A stretch of DNA of 13,500 nt, from contig JAEZAM010000017.1 of the NCBI GenBank assembly GCA_023430465.1, forward strand, positions 1 to 13,500, in the 5' to 3' direction. How positions within the stretch are numbered: position 1 is the stretch's first letter; each line of letters starts with the position of its first letter. The DNA is from Bacteroidota bacterium. Lineage in GTDB: Bacteria > Bacteroidota > Bacteroidia > Chitinophagales > Chitinophagaceae. A program made the translations under genes and the position numbers. The notes under the pieces are model-generated. The model had not been told where the DNA came from and searched no databases. It was given only the letters and a program-made list of their open reading frames with translations. Below are positions 1 to 7,364 of the stretch, piece after piece.

Positions 1-383
1 GAATTGCTCCTGGTGCCAACGACAGCGACAGTACGCGGAGGATTGAGCGCTGCATCGCCTTTACGGAATAAGATGGTCGGCGCATCATTGCAATGCAGTA
101 ACCTTTTTGGATAACCCGGATCGGTGATGCAGGTTGCATTGAGCCCGGCAGTTTGGAGGAAAGCATGTTCCCTATAATCCCTGGAAAAATCCCGATAGCT
201 TTTAATTGAACGTGCGGCACGATCACCAATGCCTTCGGTTTTCAGCAGCGAATCATACCTGGCGCTGAACACGCCTTTTGCAGTTTTGTATTTCTCTAAT
301 AGGATGCGCGCCTGTATGGGGCCGATAAATGGTACGGCTGTAAGTGCAAGCTGGCAGATCACCTCTTCCGCAGGAATTTCCAT
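1..383 (-). CDS. dprA: DNA-processing protein DprA, N-terminal part (cut by left window edge)
   Basis: This is the first 127 codons of a gene that runs off the left edge. DprA (also called Smf) binds incoming single-stranded DNA and loads RecA during natural transformation. Seen here: an N-terminal helical segment (about residues 10-65) with a helix-hairpin-helix-like GIGD at 51-54, then the family's typical run into the Rossmann-like core: YPKRLL (91-96), a DAPTILF segment (100-106), KGD (108-110) and VAVVGTR (119-125). The ATG at 381-383 is chosen because an in-frame TGA lies a few codons upstream; no clear Shine-Dalgarno is visible, which is normal in this phylum. It lies 89 nt behind the PorE-like gene on the same strand and may share its transcript. 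The C-terminal core and any winged-helix domain are outside the window. DprA is widely conserved, so its presence alone does not prove competence. Confidence 0.9.
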   Translation of the reverse strand, partial: MEIPAEEVICQLALTAVPFIGPIQARILLEKYKTAKGVFSARYDSLLKTEGIGDRAARSIKSYRDFSRDYREHAFLQTAGLNATCITDPGYPKRLLHCNDAPTILFRKGDAALNPPRTVAVVGTRSN

Positions 384-472
384 GACGAAAATTACTTTCT
401 GCAGTTTTCATTTTATAGTGCAAAAAACAGATCGATGCGGGTTAAAAACAAGCGGAAATACCGGTCGCTTAT

Positions 473-2392
473 CTATTTGGCGATGATCTTCAACTCCGTC
501 CTTCGGTTTCGGGCGCGGCCTTCCTCAGTTTTATTATCAGCAACCGGTTCTGCCTGTCCGGCACCACGAAACGTAAGTCGCTCCCTCGCGATGCGATGGT
601 TGAGCAGATACGCTACTACTGTTTTCGCGCGATTGTTGCTCAGCGTAATGTTATCCGCAGGTTTCCCTGCGTTATCTGTATGTCCCGTTATCTGCACCTT
701 CACGCCCGGATTCTCGGTAAGGAGCTGGACAACTTTATCCAGTTCGATGGTGGATTCAGGCCGGAGGTCAGCCTTGTTAACGTCAAAGAAAATATTGTTG
801 AGAACAAGACTCGCATTCACTTCGATCGGCTGAAGGGGGATATCTTTCTGGTAAGTGGAGTCAGGAGACAGCTTGCTCAGCATGAAGTTGTCCGAATAAA
901 ACAGATAACCTTTGCGGTTTACGTTGAATGCGTAGTCTTTGCCAGTGGGCAAGGTGATCATGTAGTTTCCCGTTTCATCTGTCTGCACGCGGGAGATAAG
1001 TTCCCGGGTTTGCATGTTCGTCAGCTCCACGGACGAAGGCAGCCCTTTCGTGGTCTTCTTGTCGAACACTTTTCCTTTTACCCAAAGTGTTTTTGCCGGG
1101 CGTATATCTTCCCGCAGCTCAAAGCTATAGATGTCCAACCCGCCCTTTGTATCAAACCGGTCACTCGCATAGTATGCGGTGCTGCCCTCTGCGGTGATAA
1201 ATAGTGTTCCTTCCTTATTGATGGTATTGATGGGATAGCCCAGGTTGACGGGTTTTGTCCAGGACTCACCGGTGGCTTTCCGTGAATAAAACAGATCATC
1301 ATCCCCATAGCCCTGGTGGTGATTGGAGGTAAAGTAAAGAGTCTGGTTATCGGCGTGAATGAAGGGGCATTGTTCATCGCCTGCAGTGTTGATCTCCGGA
1401 CCGAGATTCACCGGTTCGCCCCATTTGCCGTTGGACTGCAGGTGCGATACGTAAATGTCGCTGCCACCATAGCCGCCATGCCTGCGGCTGGCGAAATAGA
1501 GATCACGCTTATCGGGTGAAAGGCAGGGTTGTGATTCCCATTGATCAGAATTGATCCATCCGCCAAGATTGATGGCTTCACTCCAGCCATTCTCTTCGCG
1601 GTAGGAAATATAAAGATCGCAACTGCCGAATCCGTCGCGGCGGTTGCATCCTGTAAACACCAGCCATTGGCCATCCAGTGAAATATTTTGTGCGCCTTCG
1701 TTCTGTTCGGTGTTTACATTTCCCTGCATCGCGCGTGCCTTGTTCCACTTGTTATCCTGCTGACCGCTGTAATAAAAATCTTCATTGAAGTTATTGACCC
1801 TTCTTGTGAATACCAGTTCCTTGCCATCGATGGTAAGTGAAGGGAAATATTCCGACTCTTCGGAGTTTACTTCCGGACCGGCATTTTGCGGAGCAAAAAC
1901 ATAATTACCCTGCGGATTGTTTAGTTGATACGCTATCGCAAATTCGTAACTGCGTTTCCGGTATTCGGCTGCTTTCAGTGTATTGGGATTCTTCGGCGGC
2001 TTTTTTAAAAGTAAAAAGTTGATCGCGTCCAGCGCTTTTTGAAATTCACCCAACCCCGCGAAGTTGATGCTGTATGGTAAGTAATATTCAGATGTGTAGT
2101 TGCTGTCGAGTGCAAAAGCTTTTTCGTACATCGCGATGCTCGACTTGTAATTTTTGAGATCCTTGTAAACACCACCAAGCGAAAGATAACCGCCGACAAA
2201 TTTTTTATCGATCTCGATTGCCTGTTGCAGCAGGCCAACGCTGTGCACGAGGTTTCCTTCCTCCGCGCGAACCATAGCCTGGGAATATAATGCCATGGCT
2301 TTTTTGTCAACCTTTTCGGGATTGTATCCCTGTGCGAATAAAGTGGTGGCGGATGAAACAATAAAGGAGGTAACCAGGATTATTTTTTTCAT
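473..2392 (-). CDS. PorE-like OmpA-family protein: TPR, PD40 propeller, carboxypeptidase-regulatory-like and OmpA domains
   Basis: A 639-residue exported protein predicted to sit at the periplasmic face of the outer membrane, bound to peptidoglycan. Domains in order: Sec signal peptide (1-20, no lipobox), TPR-like helices (about 31-125), five PD40/WD40-like blades (about 180-412, with repeated SPDG/LYF-type cores), a carboxypeptidase-regulatory-like beta domain (about 437-520), and a C-terminal OmpA domain (530-639). The OmpA domain carries TGHTDN (569-574) and LSNNRA (584-589); by family knowledge D573 and R588 should bind the diaminopimelate of peptidoglycan. The order matches PorE of the Porphyromonas type IX secretion system, but Bacteroidota carry many paralogues with this layout, so a T9SS role is inference. 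The ATG at 2392 is preferred over an in-frame TTG two codons upstream because it gives a clean signal peptide (MKKII). It follows queE by 54 nt. Confidence 0.9.
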   Translation of the reverse strand: MKKIILVTSFIVSSATTLFAQGYNPEKVDKKAMALYSQAMVRAEEGNLVHSVGLLQQAIEIDKKFVGGYLSLGGVYKDLKNYKSSIAMYEKAFALDSNYTSEYYLPYSINFAGLGEFQKALDAINFLLLKKPPKNPNTLKAAEYRKRSYEFAIAYQLNNPQGNYVFAPQNAGPEVNSEESEYFPSLTIDGKELVFTRRVNNFNEDFYYSGQQDNKWNKARAMQGNVNTEQNEGAQNISLDGQWLVFTGCNRRDGFGSCDLYISYREENGWSEAINLGGWINSDQWESQPCLSPDKRDLYFASRRHGGYGGSDIYVSHLQSNGKWGEPVNLGPEINTAGDEQCPFIHADNQTLYFTSNHHQGYGDDDLFYSRKATGESWTKPVNLGYPINTINKEGTLFITAEGSTAYYASDRFDTKGGLDIYSFELREDIRPAKTLWVKGKVFDKKTTKGLPSSVELTNMQTRELISRVQTDETGNYMITLPTGKDYAFNVNRKGYLFYSDNFMLSKLSPDSTYQKDIPLQPIEVNASLVLNNIFFDVNKADLRPESTIELDKVVQLLTENPGVKVQITGHTDNAGKPADNITLSNNRAKTVVAYLLNHRIARERLTFRGAGQAEPVADNKTEEGRARNRRTELKIIAK

Positions 2393-2446
2393 AGTCAACG
2401 AGATTAGGATAATAACGGAGAAATAGTCAATTTATTCCAAACGCAC

Positions 2447-3082
2447 TTAAGGTACGTTAATATACTTATGGATTTGCAGGCTCATCTGCCAGCGTGGATT
2501 TGATTTCACGTAGTCAATGATCATTGGGGTAACCTGTGCGGCTTTGTCCCACTCTGGTTGTAGATAGAGACGGCATTCGGGGGATACGAGTGCCGCATAT
2601 TTTTCTGCCCAGTCGAAATCGGATTTGTTGAAGACGACCACTTTGAGTTCGTTGGCGTGGGGAAGAATGCCCGGAAGCGGGGCCTTGAATTTTTTGGGCG
2701 AAAGGCAGATCCAGTTCCAGCTTCCGGAGAGGGGATGGGAACCGGAAGTTTCTATGTTTGTCTGCAGACCCGCTGCCTGCAAGGCTTTTGTAAGTGGGCC
2801 AAGCTGGTGCATGAGTGGCTCACCGCCAGTGATCACCACGAGTTTGGCCGGCGTTACAGTGACGAACGAAACCAGTTCAGCGATCTCATACCGGGGATGC
2901 TTATCCCGATCCCAGCTTTCTTTTACATCACACCATACACAGCCCACATCGCAACCGCCGAGACGAATGAAGTAAGCAGCTTTGCCCTGGTGAAATCCTT
3001 CACCCTGGATGGTGTAGAAGTGCTCCATCACCGGGAGTGTGGTGTCAATCCTGACCTCGTTATCGTTCAGCACGGTATTCAT
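2447..3082 (-). CDS. queE: 7-carboxy-7-deazaguanine synthase QueE (radical SAM)
   Basis: This radical SAM enzyme converts 6-carboxy-5,6,7,8-tetrahydropterin to 7-carboxy-7-deazaguanine, the ring-contraction step of queuosine and other 7-deazapurine pathways in the cytoplasm. Seen in the 211 residues: FYTIQGEG (22-29), the iron-sulfur cluster motif C44-x3-C48-x2-C51, followed by the KESWD signature (54-58), the SAM-binding GGEP (86-89), ETSG (111-114), SPK (128-130), and the C-terminal LQIHKYINVP typical of bacterial QueE. Length is normal for the compact form. The ATG at 3082 begins 1 nt after the folD stop, so translation is probably coupled. No queC, queD or queF is in the window, so the rest of the pathway must be encoded elsewhere. 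Confidence 0.95.
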   Translation of the reverse strand: MNTVLNDNEVRIDTTLPVMEHFYTIQGEGFHQGKAAYFIRLGGCDVGCVWCDVKESWDRDKHPRYEIAELVSFVTVTPAKLVVITGGEPLMHQLGPLTKALQAAGLQTNIETSGSHPLSGSWNWICLSPKKFKAPLPGILPHANELKVVVFNKSDFDWAEKYAALVSPECRLYLQPEWDKAAQVTPMIIDYVKSNPRWQMSLQIHKYINVP

Positions 3083-3083
3083 A

Positions 3084-3959
3084 CTAATGTTTCAGGCTAC
3101 AGGCTTTAAAGGTATTCTTCAGGAGTGCCGCGATGGTCATTGGGCCTACACCGCCTGGCACAGGTGTGATCCATGAAGCAATAGGCGATACAGCTTCGAA
3201 GTTCACGTCCCCTTTCAGTCGAAATCCTGATTTCTTAGTAGCATCCGGTACGCGGGTGATGCCTACATCGATGATGACAGCGCCGGGTTTCACCATTTCT
3301 TTTTTCACAAAATCGGGGATGCCGATCGCGGCGACGATGATGTCGGCCTGGCGACAGATTTCGGTGAGATTGGAAGTGTGCGAATGACAAAGAGTGACAG
3401 TGCAATTGCCGGGGTCGCCATTGCCACTAAGCAAAATACTCATTGGGCGACCGACAATGTTGCTGCGTCCGATAACAACCGCGTGCTTTCCCTTTGTTTC
3501 GATCTTGTAATGGGAAAGCAGGAGCATGATGCCATAGGGTGTAGCTGCCACGAAGGTAGGCAGGCCTTCCACCATCTTTCCCACACTCATGGGATGGAAA
3601 CCATCTACGTCCTTATCCGGGTGAATGGCATTGATGACATTCTTGTCGTTAATGCCTTTCGGGAGGGGTAGCTGCACGAGGATGCCGTCCACATCAGGAT
3701 CATTGTTCAGGTCTTCGATCACTTCCAGGAGCCGGAATTCAGAAATTTCAGCTTCGAGACGAATGAGGGTTGACTTGAAACCTGTTTCTTCACAGGCCTT
3801 GACCTTGGCGGCAACGTAGGTCTCGCTTGCGCCATTGTTGCCGACCAGGATAGCGGCGAGATGCGGAACTTTTTTACCTTCTATTGCCCGCTGGGCCACG
3901 TCGATTTGAAGTTCATCACGGATCGATTGTGCGGCCTTTTTTCCATCTAATAATTCCAT
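3084..3959 (-). CDS. folD: Bifunctional methylenetetrahydrofolate dehydrogenase / methenyltetrahydrofolate cyclohydrolase FolD
   Basis: A 291-residue cytoplasmic enzyme that interconverts 5,10-methylene-THF, 5,10-methenyl-THF and 10-formyl-THF with NADP, supplying one-carbon units for purines and formyl-methionine. Seen: the catalytic SETYVAAKVKACEETG segment (45-60) with Y48 and K52, LVQLPLP (94-100) with the active-site Gln, DVDGFHP (117-123), ATPYG (139-143), the nucleotide-binding GRSNIVGRP (164-172), and the C-terminal signature TPVPGGVGPMT (265-275). It is full length and intact. The start ATG at 3957-3959 is unambiguous. It is the first gene of the minus-strand block and diverges from the barrel operon over a 76-nt spacer. 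Its stop codon is separated from the queE start by a single base. Confidence 0.97.
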   Translation of the reverse strand: MELLDGKKAAQSIRDELQIDVAQRAIEGKKVPHLAAILVGNNGASETYVAAKVKACEETGFKSTLIRLEAEISEFRLLEVIEDLNNDPDVDGILVQLPLPKGINDKNVINAIHPDKDVDGFHPMSVGKMVEGLPTFVAATPYGIMLLLSHYKIETKGKHAVVIGRSNIVGRPMSILLSGNGDPGNCTVTLCHSHTSNLTEICRQADIIVAAIGIPDFVKKEMVKPGAVIIDVGITRVPDATKKSGFRLKGDVNFEAVSPIASWITPVPGGVGPMTIAALLKNTFKACSLKH

Positions 3960-4035
3960 GGCGCAAAGGTAACCCTAGGGCAGGTGCTTGTGCAATATTT
4001 TGTAAATTATAGTTGACCAAAAAGGAAATGTGGGT
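3960..4035. promoter_or_regulatory. Divergent intergenic spacer that must carry promoters for folD and the barrel operon
   Basis: These 76 bases separate two divergently oriented genes, so both promoters should lie here or in the flanking 5' coding ends. The AT-rich centre (about 3994-4020) reads TATAAT on the minus strand and TATTTTG on the plus strand, but neither has a well-spaced partner box of the Bacteroidota TTTG / TAnnTTTG type. An AAGGA at 4022-4026 lies 9 nt before the ATG at 4036 and could act as a ribosome binding site. The presence of promoters is inferred from gene orientation; exact boxes are not resolved. Confidence 0.35.
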
Positions 4036-4854
4036 ATGAAATGTGGATTGGTGAGCCTGTGGGTGCTTTTGTTGCATCACCAGACTTTGAATGCCCAGCA
4101 GGCAGGAGCCTTGACTGCGGCGGATTTCAGTGAAGTAATGCTATATAACAGGGAGGCCGGGGACGCCCTTGCATGGACGGGCAATGCGGTCGGATTAGCC
4201 GGTGAGATGAACGCCATGGCGGGTGTCTATAGCTGCCGCCCCTACCTGCTGGAGGGCCTTGGTGAGCATGCAATTACCGGATCATTACCGGTTTTTTCAG
4301 GCGGGCTCGGGATGTACCTGGCATATTCCGGTTCTTCATATCTCAATACCTCCAAAGCGGGAATCGCTTATGGTCGTTCACTGACTGATCGGTTGGCGCT
4401 GGGGTTGGGTTTTGATTACCAGCAGCTCAGCCTTCGGGGTTATGGACGGAGTGGATTTATTACGGCAAGAGCCGGAGGCAGGATCAGCCTGACCGGCCGT
4501 CTACATCTCCTGGCGCACGTTGTTGTACCGGCGACTGACACACAAAATGGCGCTATGCAACTAAGCGGCAGTACGGGGATAGGGTTTATTTTTTCCCCGC
4601 AACTCTCCGGATTCCTGAGTATTCATCGCATGGGTGGCAGCGCTACCTCGGTTCACGCCGGCTTCCTGTATCGGCCTGTGCATGCCGTATCCATTAAAGC
4701 GGGTTTCAGTGGTGTCCAGCCTGCGTCCTGGTTGTCCCTTGGCTGGCAACGGGGAAGATTTCAGTTCGAGGTGCAGGGCAGTTATCACCTGGCGTTGGGG
4801 CTGACGCCCGGTATTGCCCTGCAATTTCTTCCACCATTAATCCCTGCAAAATGA
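4036..4854 (+). CDS. Predicted outer-membrane beta-barrel protein (PorV/PorQ/FadL-like), first gene of a coupled pair
   Basis: A 272-residue protein with a Sec signal peptide (1 to about 21, ending LNAQQ) and then a pattern of short alternating hydrophobic strands rich in Gly, Ser and aromatics, as in a beta-barrel. The AGDALAWTGNAVGLAG segment and the following Met-Ala-rich stretch resemble the N-terminal part of PorV/PorQ and other FadL-like barrels of Bacteroidota, where a short helix plugs the pore. This resemblance was judged by eye and is not proven. The ATG at 4036 is preferred over a GTG two codons upstream because it starts the signal peptide and has an AAGGA 9 nt upstream. The stop codon overlaps the start of the next gene by 4 nt (ATGA), implying translational coupling. 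Function unknown; it may assist assembly or secretion of its partner. Confidence 0.65.
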   Translation: MKCGLVSLWVLLLHHQTLNAQQAGALTAADFSEVMLYNREAGDALAWTGNAVGLAGEMNAMAGVYSCRPYLLEGLGEHAITGSLPVFSGGLGMYLAYSGSSYLNTSKAGIAYGRSLTDRLALGLGFDYQQLSLRGYGRSGFITARAGGRISLTGRLHLLAHVVVPATDTQNGAMQLSGSTGIGFIFSPQLSGFLSIHRMGGSATSVHAGFLYRPVHAVSIKAGFSGVQPASWLSLGWQRGRFQFEVQGSYHLALGLTPGIALQFLPPLIPAK

Positions 4855-6875
4855 AATTGAGTATTGTATTTTACCTGGCATGGCTATGCCTGCATGGTCA
4901 GCCGTGCGCACAGGAACCTACAGCTTCAGTCGAGCAACAACTGGAAGATCTGGCTGCAGGTTCGGAGGATGATGTGGAAGATGATGAATTGTTCCTGCGG
5001 TATGAGTCGCTGCTTCGTCATCCGCTCCCTTTGAATCATGCGACAAAAGAAGACTTTGCCGTGTTTCATTTCCTTTCACCACTGCAGATCAATTATTTTT
5101 TCCAATACCGCTCATTGACAGGCAGCCTGGTAAGTGTCTATGAATTGCAGGCCATCCCGGGATGGGATGTGGAGACCGTTAGGAAAATATTGCCTTACGT
5201 CGTCACAGGTAATATCGTGCCCATCAGTACCGAGCTGAAAACTCGGATAAAGGAAGGAAACCATCAGGTAGTGATCAGGTATGCAACCCTGCTGGAGAAA
5301 ACGACAGGCATCCTTTCAAAGAAATACGCGGGTTCGTCTGCGAAAGTATTTCTTCGTTATCGTTACCAGTATAAGAACAACCTTGTGTGGGGCATAACGG
5401 CGGATAAAGATGCGGGCGAGCAATTTTTTCGCGGTGCACAGCGGTTGGGATTTGATTTTTATTCTTTTCATTTTTTTGCACGGGACATTGCCGGATTGCG
5501 GGCGATAGCTATCGGTGACTTCACCATAAACATGGGCCAGGGCTTGATACAATGGCAGAGCATGGGATTCAGGAAGGGCTCTATGGTAACATCCGTCCGG
5601 CGGCAATCGCCCGTAGTGAAGCCATATGCATCGGCTGGTGAACATAATTTCAATCGCGGGGTTGGGATAACACTAGCCCGGCAAAAATGGGAGCTTTCTG
5701 TGTTTGGTTCTCTGCGCAGGTTGAGCGTGAACAGGGAATTTGATGACGGTGAAATGAGTTTCACTTCATTTCTTACCTCAGGGAATCATCGCACGGAAAG
5801 TGAGATCGCGAACAGGCGAAGCATGTCGCAGTTGTCTGCTGGTGCTGTGCTTCGATACCTGCTTTCAAATGGCCATATCGCCATGAATCATGTCTACTAT
5901 CAGCATGCTCTTCCGATGAAGAAACAAGACCGGCCTTATAATCTGTATGCGCCGGAGGGGAAGACCTGGCATAACCACAGCGTCGATTTTAGTTACACGT
6001 TAAGGAACGTACATGTGTATGGTGAGGTGGCAATGGACAGGCGATCAGCGCGAGCGATGACAGCAGGGCTGCTGGTATCTATGCATACCAATGCAGATCT
6101 TGCTGTGGTTTATCGAAGCATTGGTGCGGCTTACCAGGCTGTCAATCCCAATACATTCCAGGAGGCAAGTACGGTGAGCAATGAACATGGATTATATACG
6201 GGTGTGACACTTCGCTGGAGCAGCGCATGGAAAACGGACATGTATATGGATGTATATTCATTTCCCTGGCTGAGATACCGGCTGGATCGTCCGGGGCGTG
6301 GGCACGACTACCTGCTGCAAATAACTTATACGCCCTCGCGCGGCATTGAATTGTATACAAGATGGAAGAGCGAGAGGAAGATGGGCAATATGGAAACGGA
6401 TGCCAGCCCAACGAGGGTTGTACTGCCTGTTCATAAAAGCAGTCTGCGTACACATTTTTCCATAAAGATGAGTAGTGATATAACTATAAGGCACCGCGCA
6501 GAGTTGAACTGGTATCAACAGGAGGGTGGAGCGCGGCAACAGGGGTATCTCTGGTATGCTGATATAATATATAAGCCGATGATGAAGCGTTGGGGAGTTG
6601 CAGCGCGTTATCAGTTGTTTGAATCGGATGGATATGAGTCGCGGTTATATGCCTATGAAAATGATGTGTTGTATGGGTATTCGATACCCGTTTTTTCCGG
6701 GGCGGGGACAAGGTGGTATCTCCGGGGCGAACTTGATTTAGGTAAAAGGTATACGGTGTGGCTGCGGATTGCACAAACTAAATATGGACAAGTGGAAACG
6801 ATAGGCACGGGCAATGATCAGGTGAAAGGCAACAGAAAAACCGATATAAAATTGCAGATGCGGGTAAATATTTAA
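4851..6875 (+). CDS. Helix-hairpin-helix domain protein with large predicted outer-membrane beta-barrel
   Basis: A 674-residue exported protein. Seen: a signal peptide (1 to about 20), a very acidic linker (about 31-47), a ComEA-like helix-hairpin-helix region (about 57-118) with LNHATKEDF, FLSPLQI, the YR..TGSL segment and YELQAIPGWD, then about 550 residues of alternating aromatic/hydrophobic strands with many Tyr, Trp and Arg, as in a large barrel. The protein class (N-terminal HhH, C-terminal barrel, about 650-750 residues) is common in Bacteroidota and is annotated only by its HhH domain; no activity is established that I know of. The HhH could bind DNA or, as in some exported proteins, act as a protein-binding module. 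It starts inside the stop of the preceding barrel gene. No obvious strong terminator follows. Confidence 0.75.
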   Translation: MKLSIVFYLAWLCLHGQPCAQEPTASVEQQLEDLAAGSEDDVEDDELFLRYESLLRHPLPLNHATKEDFAVFHFLSPLQINYFFQYRSLTGSLVSVYELQAIPGWDVETVRKILPYVVTGNIVPISTELKTRIKEGNHQVVIRYATLLEKTTGILSKKYAGSSAKVFLRYRYQYKNNLVWGITADKDAGEQFFRGAQRLGFDFYSFHFFARDIAGLRAIAIGDFTINMGQGLIQWQSMGFRKGSMVTSVRRQSPVVKPYASAGEHNFNRGVGITLARQKWELSVFGSLRRLSVNREFDDGEMSFTSFLTSGNHRTESEIANRRSMSQLSAGAVLRYLLSNGHIAMNHVYYQHALPMKKQDRPYNLYAPEGKTWHNHSVDFSYTLRNVHVYGEVAMDRRSARAMTAGLLVSMHTNADLAVVYRSIGAAYQAVNPNTFQEASTVSNEHGLYTGVTLRWSSAWKTDMYMDVYSFPWLRYRLDRPGRGHDYLLQITYTPSRGIELYTRWKSERKMGNMETDASPTRVVLPVHKSSLRTHFSIKMSSDITIRHRAELNWYQQEGGARQQGYLWYADIIYKPMMKRWGVAARYQLFESDGYESRLYAYENDVLYGYSIPVFSGAGTRWYLRGELDLGKRYTVWLRIAQTKYGQVETIGTGNDQVKGNRKTDIKLQMRVNI

Positions 6876-7364
6876 TCCTGGTCAAGATTTTCAAAGTTTT
6901 TTGGTTGGTGTGTGGAAATGATTCAACTTTAGGGTGAAAGAAATCCCCGTTGTTAAAATGGATGAACGGTATTCTTTCACTACGCCTGTCGCAACTGAAA
7001 CTAACTGTCTTAGAGGATGAGTGATCTATGTGGCAAAACAATCAAACCAATTTATTGAGCGCTTAAAGGAGAACCAGGTTTACCGGCCTGTTACCAGGGG
7101 TTATTGCTGCCTTTTGGTGACGAGCGGCAGGTAAAAGTGTGTTTTTTCGGAGCAACAAAAGGTGAAAATCAATGTATTCGCCAAAAAGGAGGAAAGAGAA
7201 AATCGACTAAAATATTATGGGTGGTGATAATGGAATGTTAAAAAAACATTTATCTTCCCCGCAGCATTTTCAACGGCGAGGCTGTCTCTACAGCAGACCT
7301 TTCCTGTGAGATTGACGGATTTCACTGAAAATCAATACGTTTTAAATCTAAAATTGACGTTCAC
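6876..7364. other. 489-bp gap before the susC operon; no convincing gene
   Basis: No intact reading frame here has a credible start and family resemblance. The stretch contains an imperfect inverted repeat (6934-6980), a plus-strand frame open from 6922 to 7132 except for one TGA at 7018-7020, a weaker stem (CTGCC 7107-7111 with GGCAG 7126-7130) followed by a T-run near 7142-7147, and an AT-rich stem (AATGTT 7234-7239 with AACATT 7245-7250). The last 100-150 bases are probably the promoter and leader of susC, but I could not find a matched TTTG / TAnnTTTG pair. Confidence 0.6.
6934..6980. repeat. Long imperfect inverted repeat (hairpin) in the gap after the barrel operon
   Basis: GTGAAAGAA (6934-6942) is a perfect reverse complement of TTCTTTCAC (6972-6980). 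Inside it, CCGTT (6947-6951) pairs with AACGG (6965-6969) across a 13-nt loop, leaving a small asymmetric internal loop. Together this is a stem of 14 Watson-Crick pairs. No T-run follows directly, so it does not look like a standard intrinsic terminator. It could stabilise the 3' end of the upstream barrel mRNA, be part of a leader, or be a mobile repeat remnant. Confidence 0.6.

Noticed and set aside
441..470. Possible terminator between the PorE-like gene and dprA: AAGCG/CGCTT stem followed by a T-run on the minus strand.
   Set aside because: Only 5 bp of stem with an 11-nt loop; too weak to call, so read-through into dprA remains likely.
596..1204. A 202-codon open frame on the plus strand.
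   Set aside because: It lies fully opposite the well-supported PorE-like gene, has no recognisable domain, and mirrors the codons of the real gene.
2657..3109. A 150-codon open frame on the plus strand.
   Set aside because: It is antisense to queE, whose iron-sulfur and SAM motifs are intact; nothing in the antisense product suggests a protein family.
7107..7147. Stem CTGCC/GGCAG followed some 11 nt later by a run of six T residues, considered as a terminator of the barrel operon.
   Set aside because: Short stem, 14-nt loop and distant T-run; not convincing.
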